Assembly (NCBI GenBank): GCA_024500155.1
Contig: CM044856.1
Location: 47,492,303 to 47,556,302, forward strand
DNA: 64,000 nucleotides
Source: Chenopodium formosanum
Taxonomy: Eukaryota; Streptophyta; Magnoliopsida; Caryophyllales; Amaranthaceae
Reading direction: 5' to 3'
Within the stretch, counting starts at the first letter, position 1, and each line of letters starts with the position of its first letter. A program made the position numbers and the translations under genes. Under the pieces are notes generated by a model, which saw only the letters and a list, made by a program, of their open reading frames with translations, was not told the DNA's origin and did no database searches. Positions 1 to 10,799 of the stretch are shown piece after piece.

Positions 1-1136
1 CTGGAAATATAGCTTTGGGGGGTGACTTCTTTAACCCCCGTCTTATTGTTCGTCCGGATAGCCACAATAAAAAGGCCCCGGTCAAAGATCTCCGCTTGTG
101 CCCGCCTGGGAACAGGCAAAAGGGCTTTTTTCCCAGCCAAGAGGCGAGGATACTAGGTCCAGCGGTTGTACTGCTTGTTTCTTTAGGCGTCTGAGGAAGA
201 GACTATATAAAAATTGGTCATCCAGTCCTTCCACTTATTCTCTTTTCCCAGCTTTATCATTTAGCGGGTGTGGCTGGTCAAAGTAAACCAGCCGATCCCG
301 CTTAGATTGGGCGTCCTGCTTAAATAGTGCATGTGAGCAAACGCCTAAAAGGTGGGATTCACCTCCAGCATTTCGCAGGCGGCAACGTAGCCCAAGATAT
401 TTACCCAAGAGTTGGGTTCTAGTTGCCAAATACCCCGTTGGTATCCATCTAAGATCCTCTCCACAACCGGATGGAGAGGAAAGCAAAGTCCTGCCTGGAT
501 AGCTATTTCATAGCAACCGAAGCAATGGTCACCATAAACAGCCATCTCAGGCCAGGTGACCGTGTCAATAGCATCCGGCAAGGACAGAAGAAATCCATGT
601 CCCATGAAATGGTCAGAAAGAAATTTGTGAAGATCATCCTTCATGATCTTCTACCTGCCTTCTGGGACGTGCAGATAGTAAGGCGCAAGTTCATGCCGCT
701 TGGAAGCAGACGGCTCCACTTATCCCTCTCCCTTCTCAACGAAGAGGGACTCTCTGGCAGTTCTAAGGTTCGACTGCGCCTCCTACGACTCAAGGGGAAC
801 GCAGTTTGAAGATGATGACGCTGAGTCATCATCAGAGTTCTCTTCGGAGCTAGGGGACTGCCGGCTGGTGCCACCAGTGTCCTCCCCCAGCTCATCATCC
901 GGCACCAATCCACTCGGCCCGGGGTTCTAAAATTTCTTGCCGCACTCCTCCAATAATGAGTCATTTGGAGTGCTAACGGTGCTAGGCGGGTCTCTACTAA
1001 TCTCAGAGACAGGCACCCTAATGGAGCCATCAGAATTGACAGTCTCACTGTCCGAATGGTAAAAAGAACCATCCTCTCTATATCTCCTTGTTGTTTGCTT
1101 TATTCTAACCATCGTGTCTTGTAGAGGCACATACAC
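1..1136 (-). pseudogene. Antisense extra ORF of Tat element B (Transposase_28-like), broken and cut by the window edge
   Basis: Read on the - strand from an ATG near 1136, an acidic, serine-rich N-terminal part (1136-780) is followed by a conserved block at about 640-345. That block contains FPLHPVVERIL and LEPNSWVNILGYV, which resemble the 'putative gypsy type transposon' domain (Transposase_28, PF04195) found in extra ORFs of plant Tat retrotransposons. Similarity continues past a stop at about 345 to the window start. In-frame stops near 927, 810, 645 and 345 show it is dead. It lies antisense to the polypurine tract and LTR just downstream, so it is an antisense extra ORF and not gag. Its function is unknown. 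Assignment is by motif recognition only. Confidence 0.6.
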
Positions 1137-1505
1137 TATCGGATTTGGAGATGTACTTAAAGCAAAGTTCTCAAATGAGCATTCAACACTCTAAGTTCTA
1201 GATTCAGCCGTCCCTGGTGACCGGATGATCGCTAACCTAGGTCGTGCCAGGTGCGTTTGGGAAATCATTTTGATAAAGAAAAAAAACAAAGAAATAAGTA
1301 AAAAAGAGATCAGGCGGTTACCTTAGAAGAAGGTAACGAGAGTCGTCGGTCTTGGGCGTTTTGTTTAAGCAGGCAAACTAAGGGGGCCGACTGCCGGATG
1401 CTCAGGAAAGTCAAAGTCTTTGAAAGTTAGAAGATTTAAGATTCTCTTAAAGATCCACATAAGTGTGAATCCAAGGAGAAGTCAACGTTCTATTTAAAGA
1501 GGGGG
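1137..1505. other. Spacer between antisense ORF and 3' LTR of element B
   Basis: No coding signal. It should hold the promoter of the antisense ORF. A perfect 8-bp-stem hairpin with a 5-nt loop lies at 1317-1337 (GTTACCTT / AAGGTAAC). The segment ends in a purine run next to the LTR. Confidence 0.4.
1496..1505 (+). promoter_or_regulatory. Polypurine tract of element B
   Basis: The run AAAGAGGGGG sits immediately before TGAAACCC, which I take as the start of B's 3' LTR. A polypurine tract primes plus-strand DNA synthesis during reverse transcription, which fixes B on the + strand. Confidence 0.6.
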
Positions 1506-1516
1506 TGAAACCCTGG
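1506..1516 (+). mobile_element. First 11 bp of the 3' LTR of element B
   Basis: The LTR start TGAAACCCTGG is cut here by insertion of element A and resumes at 27894. Joining the flanks gives a continuous reading through one copy of CCTGG. Confidence 0.6.
1512..1516. repeat. 5-bp target-site duplication of element A (left copy)
   Basis: CCTGG directly precedes TGTAGACA; the identical CCTGG follows the 3' LTR at 27889-27893. Five bp is the normal Ty3/gypsy duplication length. Confidence 0.85.
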
Positions 1517-2084
1517 TGTAGACACCCATTTGTGTCTCCCCAAAACCAAATCCGGTGATGAGTACCTTTCACGTCGAATCATAATCGAATGAAATGAAAG
1601 TGTGGAAAGTCTAGTGTTACAGATGGTTTTAATTTCTTTTCTCTTCACTCTGTTTTTGAAAACTTAATTTAAGAAAAACAGCCAATCTAGTTTGGTTGGT
1701 CCATGATATGGGTTCAATAGTAGTGTAGTTGGATGGGGCTTGACAAGAGCAACGATATATTATAAGCCCAATTCCGATGAATATTGAGGAAGTTATGGCC
1801 GAATTACTGAACTGGGTCTGGTTTGAGCCTTATATGCGGCTCAATGATATAGAAGAGGGCCTAATATGGATTTACCATTCTTAATGCAATTAAGAATGGT
1901 TTTAGTCTTCTAGATTCTTCTAGAAGGTTCTTTTCATTCCTAATTCAATTAGCATTGATAAATGGACTTTTGGTGACTTGTAGAGTATTAATCAGAATAA
2001 AAGAATGTTTTTGTGGAAAATACGATTTTATTCTCCTGTACGGCAATTTCTATTTGATTTTAAGAAAATGCGTGAAATTCTGAA

Positions 2085-2180
2085 GCAGCGCAAAACGCCA
2101 GCTGTAGCGCCTGGCGCCTGGCGCTAATGTTGGCGTCTGGCGCCAATAGCTAGTGTTAGCGCTAATCAGATTTTATTTGC
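2085..2180 (+). repeat. GGCGCC-type motif island in the 5' LTR of A
   Basis: A dense run of overlapping short motifs such as TGGCGCC, CTGGCGC and TAGCGC in otherwise AT-rich LTR sequence, ending about 50 bp upstream of the TATA box. The same island is in the 3' LTR at about 26595-26720. Confidence 0.7.
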
Positions 2181-2226
2181 GCCAGAACTCTGTTTTGATA
2201 TTTTATCTTTTTGGCTGATTTTTCTT

Positions 2227-2234
2227 TATAAATA
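2227..2234 (+). promoter_or_regulatory. TATA box of the 5' LTR of A
   Basis: TATAAATA in the context CTTTATAAATAACG, conserved at 26763-26770 in the 3' LTR. It is the expected U3 promoter of the genomic RNA. Confidence 0.65.
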
Positions 2235-2700
2235 ACGTCGTAAAAACCCCGTTTTAATTCACCAACTCTCATTAAGATTTCCTTGATCTCTCTCTCTCTA
2301 ATTTCTAAACTAGCCTTCTCAAAAATACAAAATTCCGCATTCATTAGAACTAGATACACCTATCCATATTCGAAGTTGCCTTCGCCCTAGACGTGAAAGG
2401 TTTAATTTCTGAGGGTTTGGTCCTTAATCTCTATTTCCATTATTTAATTTAATTGTTTTGTTTATTATTTTCATTGAAGTTACTAACGTGTGTATTTTGT
2501 TATTAGAAAGAGGTACGAGGCATCAAAGTAAGTACTTTAATGGTTTTTTATTGATGTTATGACATAGAGTTCATGTTTAGGTTGTTATTATGATATTCTT
2601 AGTATTATGTCTAGGTTAACTTTAATACTAAGTATGATCGTTATGATGCATTTTATGTTCTTCCTAATATTTATGATTGTTACACTAGTGGAAAAATTGT

Positions 2701-2916
2701 CATTTGTATGTAACACCCTATTTGTAACGGGCATGATAAAATCCGTTACAAAAAGAGTAATTGTAACGGGCAAAATATTTGATCGTTACGGATAAACTTA
2801 TTCGTAACGGGCAAACAAATGTCCGTTACAAACAATTAATAATTGTAACGAGCAAATAAATGTCCGTTACGAATAGTTATTAATTGTAACGGACAAATAT
2901 AAAACCCGTTACAACT
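2701..2916. repeat. Left subterminal repeat array of CACTA 1
   Basis: Alternating copies of TTGTAACGGGCA and its inverse TGCCCGTTACAA (with variants CGGACA and CGAGCA). Subterminal repeats are the usual transposase-binding sites of CACTA elements. Confidence 0.75.
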
Positions 2917-2936
2917 AAATAACTCTCTAGGGTTAA

Positions 2937-3497
2937 ATGTTTGATCTGTTCCCACTTCGCTCAGCCGCATTTCTTCCTCACTCCTCTTCTCTTTCTCTCT
3001 GCTCATACCACTCTCTCTTTCCGCATCTATCTTCTTCCTCACTCATCTGCTCTCTCTCTCCTGAAATCACTCACTCTCTCTACTCAAACCAAAAATTGTC
3101 AATAGCTAAAACTCAAGAGTGATTTGCTCAAGAAGATTAGGGAGATTGAGGCCAATAAGACGTTGTCTGATCCTGAAAAGGCGAAGAAGCGTCGTCAACT
3201 TCTGGTTGGAGTTAGATCCGGAGCAAGCATCGATTGCCCACAACCACCGTCGCCGCCGTCGTCAATTTGAACCAAATACAACAACAACAACAAACTTGAA
3301 TCAATTATTGATTCAAAAATCAGAAATTTGATGATAGGGTTTCTTGGTTCTTTAGCTTTGCGTTTTGGTCCAATTATTCAGGTTAAATGCCTTGATTTTT
3401 TTGGGTTTAATTTATGTAATATTGTTCGAAAAATTACTCCATTTTTACTCACGATCCACTCTTCAAATCCTATTATTTTAGGGTTAGGGTTTTCTAA
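2937..3497 (+). other. Unassigned exon-like and T/C-rich segment in CACTA 1
   Basis: A pyrimidine-rich stretch (2945-3090), like a plant 5' UTR, is followed at about 3115-3270 by a short open frame with a charged LLKKIREIEANKTLSDPEK segment, then AT-rich sequence. I do not recognise the source gene. It may be a further captured host fragment. Confidence 0.3.
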
Positions 3498-3608
3498 ATG
3501 GACCCATTTGCTTCGGTTGTCGATAATCTAAAATCATTTGCAAAATGCGGCCAAGATCTTATCACCGGCATCACTCGCCGCCGGCAGTATTAGTCCCGTT
3601 AAATCCGG
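3498..3608 (+). pseudogene. Captured first exon of an unidentified plant gene
   Basis: An ATG at 3498 opens a frame beginning MDPFASVVDNLKSFAKCGQD that reads about 31 codons to a stop. The sequence runs into a possible GT donor at about 3609. The N-terminus recalls a family of uncharacterised plant proteins, but I cannot name it with certainty. It lies in CACTA 1 upstream of the bZIP pieces. Confidence 0.35.
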
Positions 3609-4283
3609 TACGTTTTTTTGTTTCTCACTTCTGTTTTAGTTTTTTGTATATTATCATTTTGTTTGGCCTTGTTAATTTCTCAAATTTGATGCTACAATGT
3701 TGTAAAATGCTGAATTTGATCTTGTTTACAGCTTATTATATGCTAATTTACATTTTTTTTTTTGTAATTATTGATTTGATAGTGTCAAATTTGATCTTAA
3801 TTGCTTGACTTGCTTTAGTTTATGCCAATTTTACTCAGCAATGATCATTTTAGCCAGTACAATTTGATCTTTATTTGAAGTTTTATGGAATATATGTTTT
3901 TTTTTTAGTTTTTCTTTTGAAATTTGATTAACTGATCTTAATAAGTATAAAGTTCACTATGATGTACATATGTTCTTTACAGAGTATGTGTTCCCTTGGG
4001 GGCTAACTCCCTTTTTATTTGTATTGCCATTTGGAGTATTTGAACAATTGAAACCCATATATGCACTTGGGTGCTGTTCCACATTGGGAAAAAGAGCAAA
4101 GTACCATTTTCCACTTCTAGGAAGTCACTTTATCTGTTGCCAATTGGCTTTAAGGCGAAGCCTCACTTAGCTTATGGATTGGACATTAAAATGAGTGTTT
4201 TGCCAGACAAATGATTTTGATGCTGATGTGCATTTTCTTCTCCAGTATTTTGAATATTTCTTTGCTTGTCTACCTTTTTTTAG
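3609..4283. other. AT-rich intron-like stretch in CACTA 1
   Basis: Long T-rich sequence without a recognisable domain. It looks like intron sequence carried with the captured gene pieces. Confidence 0.4.
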
Positions 4284-5508
4284 GTACAAAGACGTATTGC
4301 ACAAAATTGTGAGGCTGCTCGCAAAAGTCGTATGCGGAAAAAGGTGGGAAGAGAAGTGTTACAAGTTTAATGAGTTATGGTACTTGTTTCTGCTGATCTA
4401 ATTCTTCTTGGAACTTTGTTATTTATAGGTCTATATTCAGCAATTAGAGTTGAGCCATTCAAAATTGATGCAAATGGAGTAAGATCTTGAACGAGTGAGA
4501 TAACATGTATGATGATAATTGACATAATTCTCATTGCCCTTCTTATCTATTATAGATGTGTTTCCTAAAGACTGCATCTTTAATCATAATGCTAAACACA
4601 TCCTTGAATGGTTGATTCCAGGGTACGTTTGTAAGCAATGATATTGACCGGCTTCCTTTCTTTGCCATTATAATTCAGGTTTGCCTTCCAATATGTCTGC
4701 TTCTAGCATTCTTCTACTTAAAATTTCTGTCTTTTGATAAACTGCTAATTCAATTAGTTGTTTGTGTAATATATGGCTGCAAATTAAGTCATTATTTTAA
4801 GAATGCACGTATTGCTCATTCAATCATTTAAAGAATTAAAAAACTGCTAAGTGGAGTAAGGTTTAATAAATTAAAACAGACTAGTCAAGAGTCTTTTGAA
4901 TAATAGCCTTCTTATTTTGAATTGTAGAATTCTACAGTTGCATAGCTTGATATATCAGCAATCTATTTTCAAACAAGATCAATTTAAGTCATTTGAAAGT
5001 TGTAAGTAGAGTGCTGAGTATAGCCTTTTATTTTTAATTGATATTGAGATAGACTATGAAACTATACTGAAGTAAAGTCAGACTATATCGCTACTAAAAA
5101 AAAAGAAGAAAAAAGAGTCAGACTATTGGGAACTTGTGACTCCAAATTGTCTCTTGATCTCATTTCCTATCTCCATTACTAGATCCTATGCATTCATCCG
5201 GATTTACCAATATTGGGTTATTTTTAGTGCATACCTATTAAGCTTACTTTAATTTTAAAACATGAGACTTATGCATTCTTTAATTATTGTTTTTTTTTCT
5301 TTTTAGGGATTGTTGCTTTTGAGATGGAGTATGGACATTGGGTTGAGGAGCAGAATAAACAGATTTGCGAACTTAGAAATGCATTGAATACCCATATAAC
5401 CGATGTTGAACTTCGGATTCTGGTAGATAGTGGCATGAAGCACTATTATGATCTTTTTCAATTGAAGGCAGGTGCAGCAAAGGCCGACGTATTCTATCTC
5501 ATTTACTG
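4284..5508 (+). pseudogene. Captured fragment of a TGA-type bZIP transcription factor gene
   Basis: Three exon-like blocks with splice-like borders are visible. Block 4284-4343 follows TTTTTTTTAG and ends at GTGGG; it encodes VQRRIAQNCEAARKSRMRKK, the bZIP basic region (normally QNREAARKSR). Block 4429 to about 4505 encodes VYIQQLELSHSKLMQ, the start of the zipper, with a premature TAA where TGA factors have glutamine. Block 5308-5508 encodes a segment with MEYGHWVEEQNKQICELRNA and ends VDSGMKHYYDLFQLKAGAAK, the start of the DOG1 domain typical of TGA factors. The rest of the DOG1 domain is missing. The break is followed by a 29-bp repeat of sequence from inside the exon. It is a dead transduplicated fragment. 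Confidence 0.85.
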
Positions 5509-5537
5509 ATGCATTGAATACCCATATAACCGATGTT
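5379..5537. repeat. 29-bp direct repeat at the break of the bZIP fragment
   Basis: Positions 5379-5407, inside the last bZIP exon, recur at 5509-5537 immediately after coding similarity ends. This looks like a repair or template-switch scar at the join of two captured segments. Confidence 0.75.
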
Positions 5538-5771
5538 CATCCTTGCACTGCATAGAAGTATAATAGTATTATATTGAATTTTTTGGTTTGAGGAATGTTT
5601 TTAGCACTAAAGGGGTTTGATTGGCATTATTTCCTATGGGACTCGATGAATTTTAAATGTTCCTGTTCATGTAAATCAAAATTCTTGAATGCATTGATTT
5701 GCTTTTTAAAAATCTTTTTTAATTGAATTTTACCTTTTGCTGACAATCAATTGTGTTTGTTTCTATTTCAG

Positions 5772-6675
5772 ATAATGCTGGAGTAATTGTCAACCCCAAG
5801 GGTGAAATGAAAGGTATGTGATTGCACCAACTTTGAATATTATGGTGGATCTTTGTGACTATATTTGAGCCTTTGTTAGTTCGGGAGTAGTTTGACATGG
5901 TAGCTTAGAATTTCATGGCATTTTGGTAGACTGTTCAATTTCCATGAAACCTGAATTTACTTGAATTTATATGGAATGTGTAACATGCATATCAGCTTAT
6001 GTAATGGCTCAAAACAAAAAAACAAAAAAAATCTTAAGTAAGGGGACTGGGTAGGTAGGTGAAGTAAACTTCCCTTGTCATCAAAATTTTGTTACAAAGA
6101 TTTCCCTTGCCATTTATCAATGGAACCTTTTGCACCCTACATCCCATTTCCTGCTTTGTTGATTTATAATCCAAAACACAACACAATCTTGTGAATTAAT
6201 GTTGTACAAGTTGCTTCTTATAGCTTTCGACTTGTATACAATAAACCCTTTTCTGTTTTTGTTAACTGAAAAAAAGTCTATTGACTAGTGTTGCCGTAGA
6301 ACATTTCTCACATGTTTTGAGACTAGCATCTGATGAGTTGATGTGTTTAGGTGTGAACTCTCCGTTATTTTGACATGGCTGCATTTCAGTGTATATGTTT
6401 AAAACATTTGTCTGAGATGTAAAGCATTAGAAACTTCTTCACCTCTGTGGGTGTGTTCTGAACAAACAGAACATAAAAAGCTTATTATGCCAACAATTTT
6501 ACTATATATGAAGTTTACTTCTCTACTTATTGTTGATTACAATATAATTGTTTATATATCCCCGTCTTAATCCATATCTCTTTGTGTTTCAGGATCTGCT
6601 ATTACTGGTCCCATTGCAAAGGAGTATGCCGATTTGTGGCCAAGGATTGCTAGTGCTGCCAATGCCATTGTCTAA
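5772..6675 (+). pseudogene. RPL23: Captured 3' end of the ribosomal protein L23 (uL14) gene
   Basis: Two exons with consensus borders. 5772-5813, after TTTCAG and before GTATGTG, supplies the segment around NAGVIVNPKGEMK. 6593-6675, after TTTCAG, encodes SAITGPIAKEYADLWPRIAS and continues to AANAIV and a TAA stop. This is the C-terminus of plant cytosolic 60S protein L23 (uL14), which normally reads GPIGKECADLW here, so G-to-A and C-to-Y changes are visible. Upstream exons are absent, so no functional protein is possible. The fragment is co-linear with the bZIP piece inside CACTA 1, showing that at least two unrelated host loci were captured. Confidence 0.9.
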
Positions 6676-6926
6676 GAGATGTCGTTCAGAGTTTCCAATT
6701 TTGTTTTGCTATAATTCAGAATGTTTATAGTTGAATAAATGAACAATGCCGGTTTTGTAGGATGTGTTAAGTCAATTTGTAAGTTTGCAAGATATTAGTT
6801 GATTGTATATTAATTTATACTATATTTGTATAAAATATAAATATCTCTCATTATTAATTGATAAAATAGTGTGCAAAGCAATCCAACATTTGCTGGATTT
6901 TTTTTTTTTAATTAGATCACACACTA

Positions 6927-7290
6927 TTTGTAACGGGCAGATTTTAGGCCCGTTACAAATAAGTAAGTATTCGTAACGGGCAAACTATGTTCTGTTACGA
7001 ATAACGGGGTTATTCGTAACGAACATTTGGATGCCCGTTACAAATAACGGGGTTATTTGTAACGGACATTTTGATGCCCGTTACAAATAACGGGGTTATT
7101 CGTAACTGGCATTTCAAATGTTCGTTACGAATAACCCTATTATTTGTAACGGGCACTTGTTTGCCCGTTACAAATAACAACTTATTTGTAACGGACAAGT
7201 GTCCGTTACAAATAACATTTGCAATCCGTAACAGCCGCATACGTAATGGTCATTGCCTGTTACGGATGGGATGTTTTTTTTTTCCCGTTA
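6927..7290. repeat. Right subterminal array of CACTA 1: tandem hairpins
   Basis: About eight head-to-head pairs of GTAACGGGCA-type motifs. One unit, 7140-7177, forms a perfect 16-bp stem with a 6-nt loop. The unit spacing is about 45-50 bp, with AATAACGGGGTTATT linkers that are themselves palindromic. Confidence 0.8.
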
Positions 7291-7992
7291 CGGATAGGCT
7301 TTTTTCCACTAGTGTTAGTATCATGTTAGGGTTAATGCTTTGATTTTTATTGCTTAGTGACATGCTAGGGTTTGTTATTAATGTTGTTAGTATCATGCCT
7401 AGGATCTTGCTATTATTATGCTTTAACATTATTATGATTATTATAATTGTTATTTTTATTTTTTTGATGTTGCTTGATATTTATTGCTTGATCGCGCCTT
7501 TTATGCATGTTTAAAGAGAATTGGTACTTGTTATCACGCTAAATAAGATAATTAATAATCTTGTTAGGGTTAATTTGATTATAATTCAAGTGATCACCAA
7601 TAATAGATTTATTTGTGCATTAATATTCAACCAACATAGATAAACAGGTTTAGGGTTTACCTATTGCTTGCATGTTAGTCAGAAAGCGCACATGAATACG
7701 ATCAGAATAAAGTAGAGGTCTATTATTAGGTCAGGTTCAATCTCTTTTAGGTTGGATTTGTACATTCATCCCCGAACCCTATTTGGTTCAAGACCTTATG
7801 GAGTTGACGATCTCTTGGATCGTTAAGAGGTGTAACCTTCACCTTGTGAACGGTTTACAAGATCCTTAAAAAACTTGTTGGCGACTCTTTTGCTCTATCT
7901 TCTTTCACTTTGGACGCCACCGTACATTAGTGTATGATCACAGTGGGGTTCAAGCTAGGGGATTAACGCTTGAAATATTCCCTACAGTTTTT

Positions 7993-8010
7993 TGGCGACT
8001 CCACTGGGGA
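7993..8010 (+). promoter_or_regulatory. Primer binding site of element A (tRNA-Arg type)
   Basis: TGGCGACTCCACTGGGGA lies 6 bp after the end of the 5' LTR. It is complementary to the 3' end of plant tRNA-Arg(ACG), which ends CCCCAGTGGAGTCG plus CCA. tRNA-Arg priming is known for Ogre/Tat elements. Confidence 0.8.
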
Positions 8011-8284
8011 GGATTTCTATTTTAATTCTTGAATTTGTTTAGGCAATGATTTAGAATGAGTGGATGAGACTCGAAATGTTCTAACTATTTCATGTGCGTA
8101 ATTTTGATTAACATTATTATCATATGCATAAAAAAGATCTCATTGGAATGACCATCCATAATGAGTTAGAAACATAGGATTTTACACGTAGGAAATTTGA
8201 GAAAAATCTTTCACAACTAGGACCGAAATAACACTGCGCGAAACTGGAAAATTTTATCGAGCACAGAAAGCTGCTGAGGCTTGT

Positions 8285-8410
8285 AGGAATTAGCGTCAGC
8301 GAACAGAAGCTGGCGCCAGACATTTAACTGTAGCGCCAGACGACAGCTATGTCGCCAGGCGCTACAGCTAAAACCTGGCGCCAATCTCTGTTTGCTGGCG
8401 CCAAATTCTT
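8285..8410 (+). repeat. GGCGCC-type island, leader copy 1
   Basis: Contains CTGGCGCCAGAC, TAGCGCCAGACGACAG, GTCGCCAGGCGCTACAG and TGGCGCCAA motifs within 125 bp of AT-rich leader. Confidence 0.65.
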
Positions 8411-8989
8411 CCAATACCGAGCCAGAAATATGCGTTCTAATTTCAACCAGTTTTTCGTATTGTTTGCTCGATCCTACTTCCTGATTGAATTTTTTCTCAC
8501 TTCTCTCAAACCCATATGTGTTCTACATATGGACATAACCCTCTGGGAATTCATGCTCCATCTACCTGATTGAACGCTTTGAGCAACAAAGAGTACATCC
8601 GAGAATGTTGAATTAACCAAACCATGGAAGCGAGTTTTTCCTAAAACTCGCGGTGTCCTACACTTGCGCCAGCCCTTCACGGTTAGGCTTCTGCGCGGTG
8701 CATCTGGACAATTAACCATGGACCCTGTATTGACTAAAACCATATCCCGAACTTTAGAGAACTAGAGCCATGGTTAGGTTGCAAACTCATTGCATCATAT
8801 TATGCCTACTTGACTAATTGTGCATTATTTGTTGTGCATATACTATGATTTCTGAACCGTTTGTTTGACTTCTGTTGAGATTTAATAAATTAATGACTTA
8901 AAGAACATTGCCTAATTAATTAATTGATTAATTAATTTGAGTAAATAAAGTCTAATATTTTAATCAGAATTGACCTAGTACGACTTTAC

Positions 8990-9190
8990 GCATGCCCCTG
9001 TTGGCGCCAAAGTCTCAGATTAATAACACCGAAAACAGTCTCAGATTGAAGCTCCTGAATTGGCGCAAAAGTCTAGACTGTAGCACCACTCTGTGGAATG
9101 TGACGCCTGGCGACAGCTCTGTCGTCTTGCACTACACTACACAGTGCGACGCCAGTCCTGTCGTTTTGCCGACAGTTCGGATTATTGGTC
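8990..9190 (+). repeat. GGCGCC-type island, leader copy 2
   Basis: Looser version with TTGGCGCCAAAG, GACGCCTGGCGACAG, TGTCGTCTTGC and GCGACGCCAG motifs. Confidence 0.55.
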
Positions 9191-10639
9191 GAGTCATAAC
9201 CTAGTGTCTAATTAACCAGTTTGCTAATTAATTCGGTTAATTTTCGCTGTCAATAGTACTTGGTTGAGTCATTAATCGAGTTTAGGAACTAAGTCCCATG
9301 GTCTTATACAAGAGTCCAAAAATGTCACTTACACTCATGACAAGGCAATAATCGTGTCGTTGAGCGATTACACCTAAATAAAATGAATTTATAACGCTCT
9401 ACCGACCTAATACGTGTATAGGGTAAATAGAGGGGTCGAACCACAGGGAGAAATGCTTAAGCACTGCATTCATTACCTAGGGTCTAAGCTATCTCGGAAC
9501 AAGAAGTGTGAATAACTAGAAGGTTAAACTAAGAACAAAATGGATTAAAATTAATATAGCTAGGCACCAAGGGAAATGAGTAGGTGAAGTTGACGCTTGA
9601 TCATGCAATAACAAAGTAGCATATCAGTGGTGAACTAAACATGCATGAATATCGAAGTAAAGGGTCCAATCTAGCCGCCTTCCGGGGTTAATTGGCTTCT
9701 CCTAACATAGCCTCTATGTTTCCACATTAGAATTATATACTAGGAGGTACTATTAAATAACAATCGATAGTAATGAATCTCAACTAAGTCAACTTTCGTT
9801 ACTTGTTAGTAAAGACTCATCTTTGATCAACTAAGAATGTGCACTTGCAAGAAAGACCAAAGAATATCAAGCATGAAAAGACTTTAATCACCATTAACAT
9901 AACCCCAACATTAAAAGCATGAACAATTAGCAACTACACCATCCCACACCCTTGGCTAGGTGACTACTCACAAATCATATTGAAAACAATATCAATCATC
10001 AAATCAATAAACATCAACATGATTAATAAGAAAAGAAGAAAAATAAAAGCAAATAAGCAAAATAAAAAACAAAGGTAAAGAGAAAGAGTAAGAGATTGCT
10101 CATTAATTGAAGATGAAGGTCTATAAAGGATTGAACAAACTCCTTCTTCAAAATCCAAGTTCATTAATGAAAAAAACTACACTTTCTCTCTCTACCAATG
10201 AAGACTAATCCTAACCTAACCTAAAACTAATTAGAGAGTAGAATAGATGATTATTGAATGTCCCTAAATTACCCAAAAAATGGGTATTTATACTAACTTA
10301 ATAAAACTAGGAAAAATAGAAAAGGAAAATAAAATAAAATAAATTAAAAAGGAAAAGTAAAAAAAAATCAGAAACTAAAATAAAAATAAAAATAAAAGAA
10401 AGAAAATAAGAAAAGAGAAAAGAAAACAAAGAAAATAAAAATAAAAGAAAAACAAAACAAATCCCCCACCCACAAAATAATCAGACACCCTTCTTCGAAT
10501 AACATGGATGCTCTATTTTTCGATTATCATACCATCATCATCAACCATTGTCATTAAATCAATGCTCCAAATCAATGGCTATCAACACCAATTGCATCAT
10601 CATCGTTCGATCCTCATTAAAAATCATGTGCGAGGCTCG

Positions 10640-10790
10640 TGAAATGGTTCGATCGAACCAATGGTTGGTTCGACCGAACTACGGGGTTGGTTAGGTCGAA
10701 CCATGGGTATGTTCGAGCACTCCTCTTCGAATAACAAAACCCCCAAAGTCTCTGACTCGACGTTCGGACGAACACTCATAGGTTTGCTCG
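10640..10790 (-). repeat. GGTTCGA(T/C)CGAAC motif cluster in the solo LTR
   Basis: Repeated palindromic-type motifs GGTTCGATCGAACC, GGTTCGACCGAAC, GTCGAACC and TTCGGACGAAC in about 150 bp, upstream of the TATA-like box in the LTR's own direction. Confidence 0.6.
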
Positions 10791-10799
10791 AACTTGATT

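Larger units (their letters stand above)
2683..7314. mobile_element. CACTA element 1: non-autonomous, carrying host gene fragments
   Basis: It starts CACTAGTGGAAAAA and ends with the reverse complement (TTTTTCCACTAGTG), a 14-bp terminal inverted repeat. It is flanked on both sides by TTA, a 3-bp duplication as expected for CACTA (En/Spm) transposons. Comparison with the uninterrupted 3' LTR of A (near 27215) gives the exact empty site. Both subterminal regions are arrays of inverted GTAACGG motifs. I see no transposase gene. The interior instead holds exon-like pieces of at least two known plant genes (TGA bZIP and RPL23), all on the + strand. Confidence 0.9.
1517..7986 (+). mobile_element. 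5' LTR of element A, interrupted by a CACTA element
   Basis: LTR sequence runs 1517-2682 and 7315-7986; the middle is a CACTA insertion. Without the insertion and its TTA duplication it is about 1.84 kb, matching the 1869-bp 3' LTR. It starts TG, ends CA and has a TATA box near 2227 preceded by a GGCGCC-type island. Confidence 0.9.
8011..9337 (+). other. Leader of element A, first part
   Basis: No convincing coding sequence before gag. It contains two GGCGCC-type islands (8285-8410 and 8990-9190), separated by AT-rich sequence with an AATTAATTAATTGATT run near 8910. It ends at the target site of the solo LTR. Confidence 0.6.

Noticed and set aside
2162..2359. Short - strand ORF in the 5' LTR of A
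   Set aside because: It overlaps the TATA/leader region of the LTR and is not kept in the 3' LTR copy.
6927..7290. Regular hairpin array considered as a CRISPR-like array
   Set aside because: Units are inverted pairs with no unique spacers of constant length, lie at a transposon end, and the genome is a plant's.
9355..9372. Sequence around CGTTGAGCGATTACACC considered as a tRNA remnant
   Set aside because: No cloverleaf; it aligns with the end of the Athila-type LTR.
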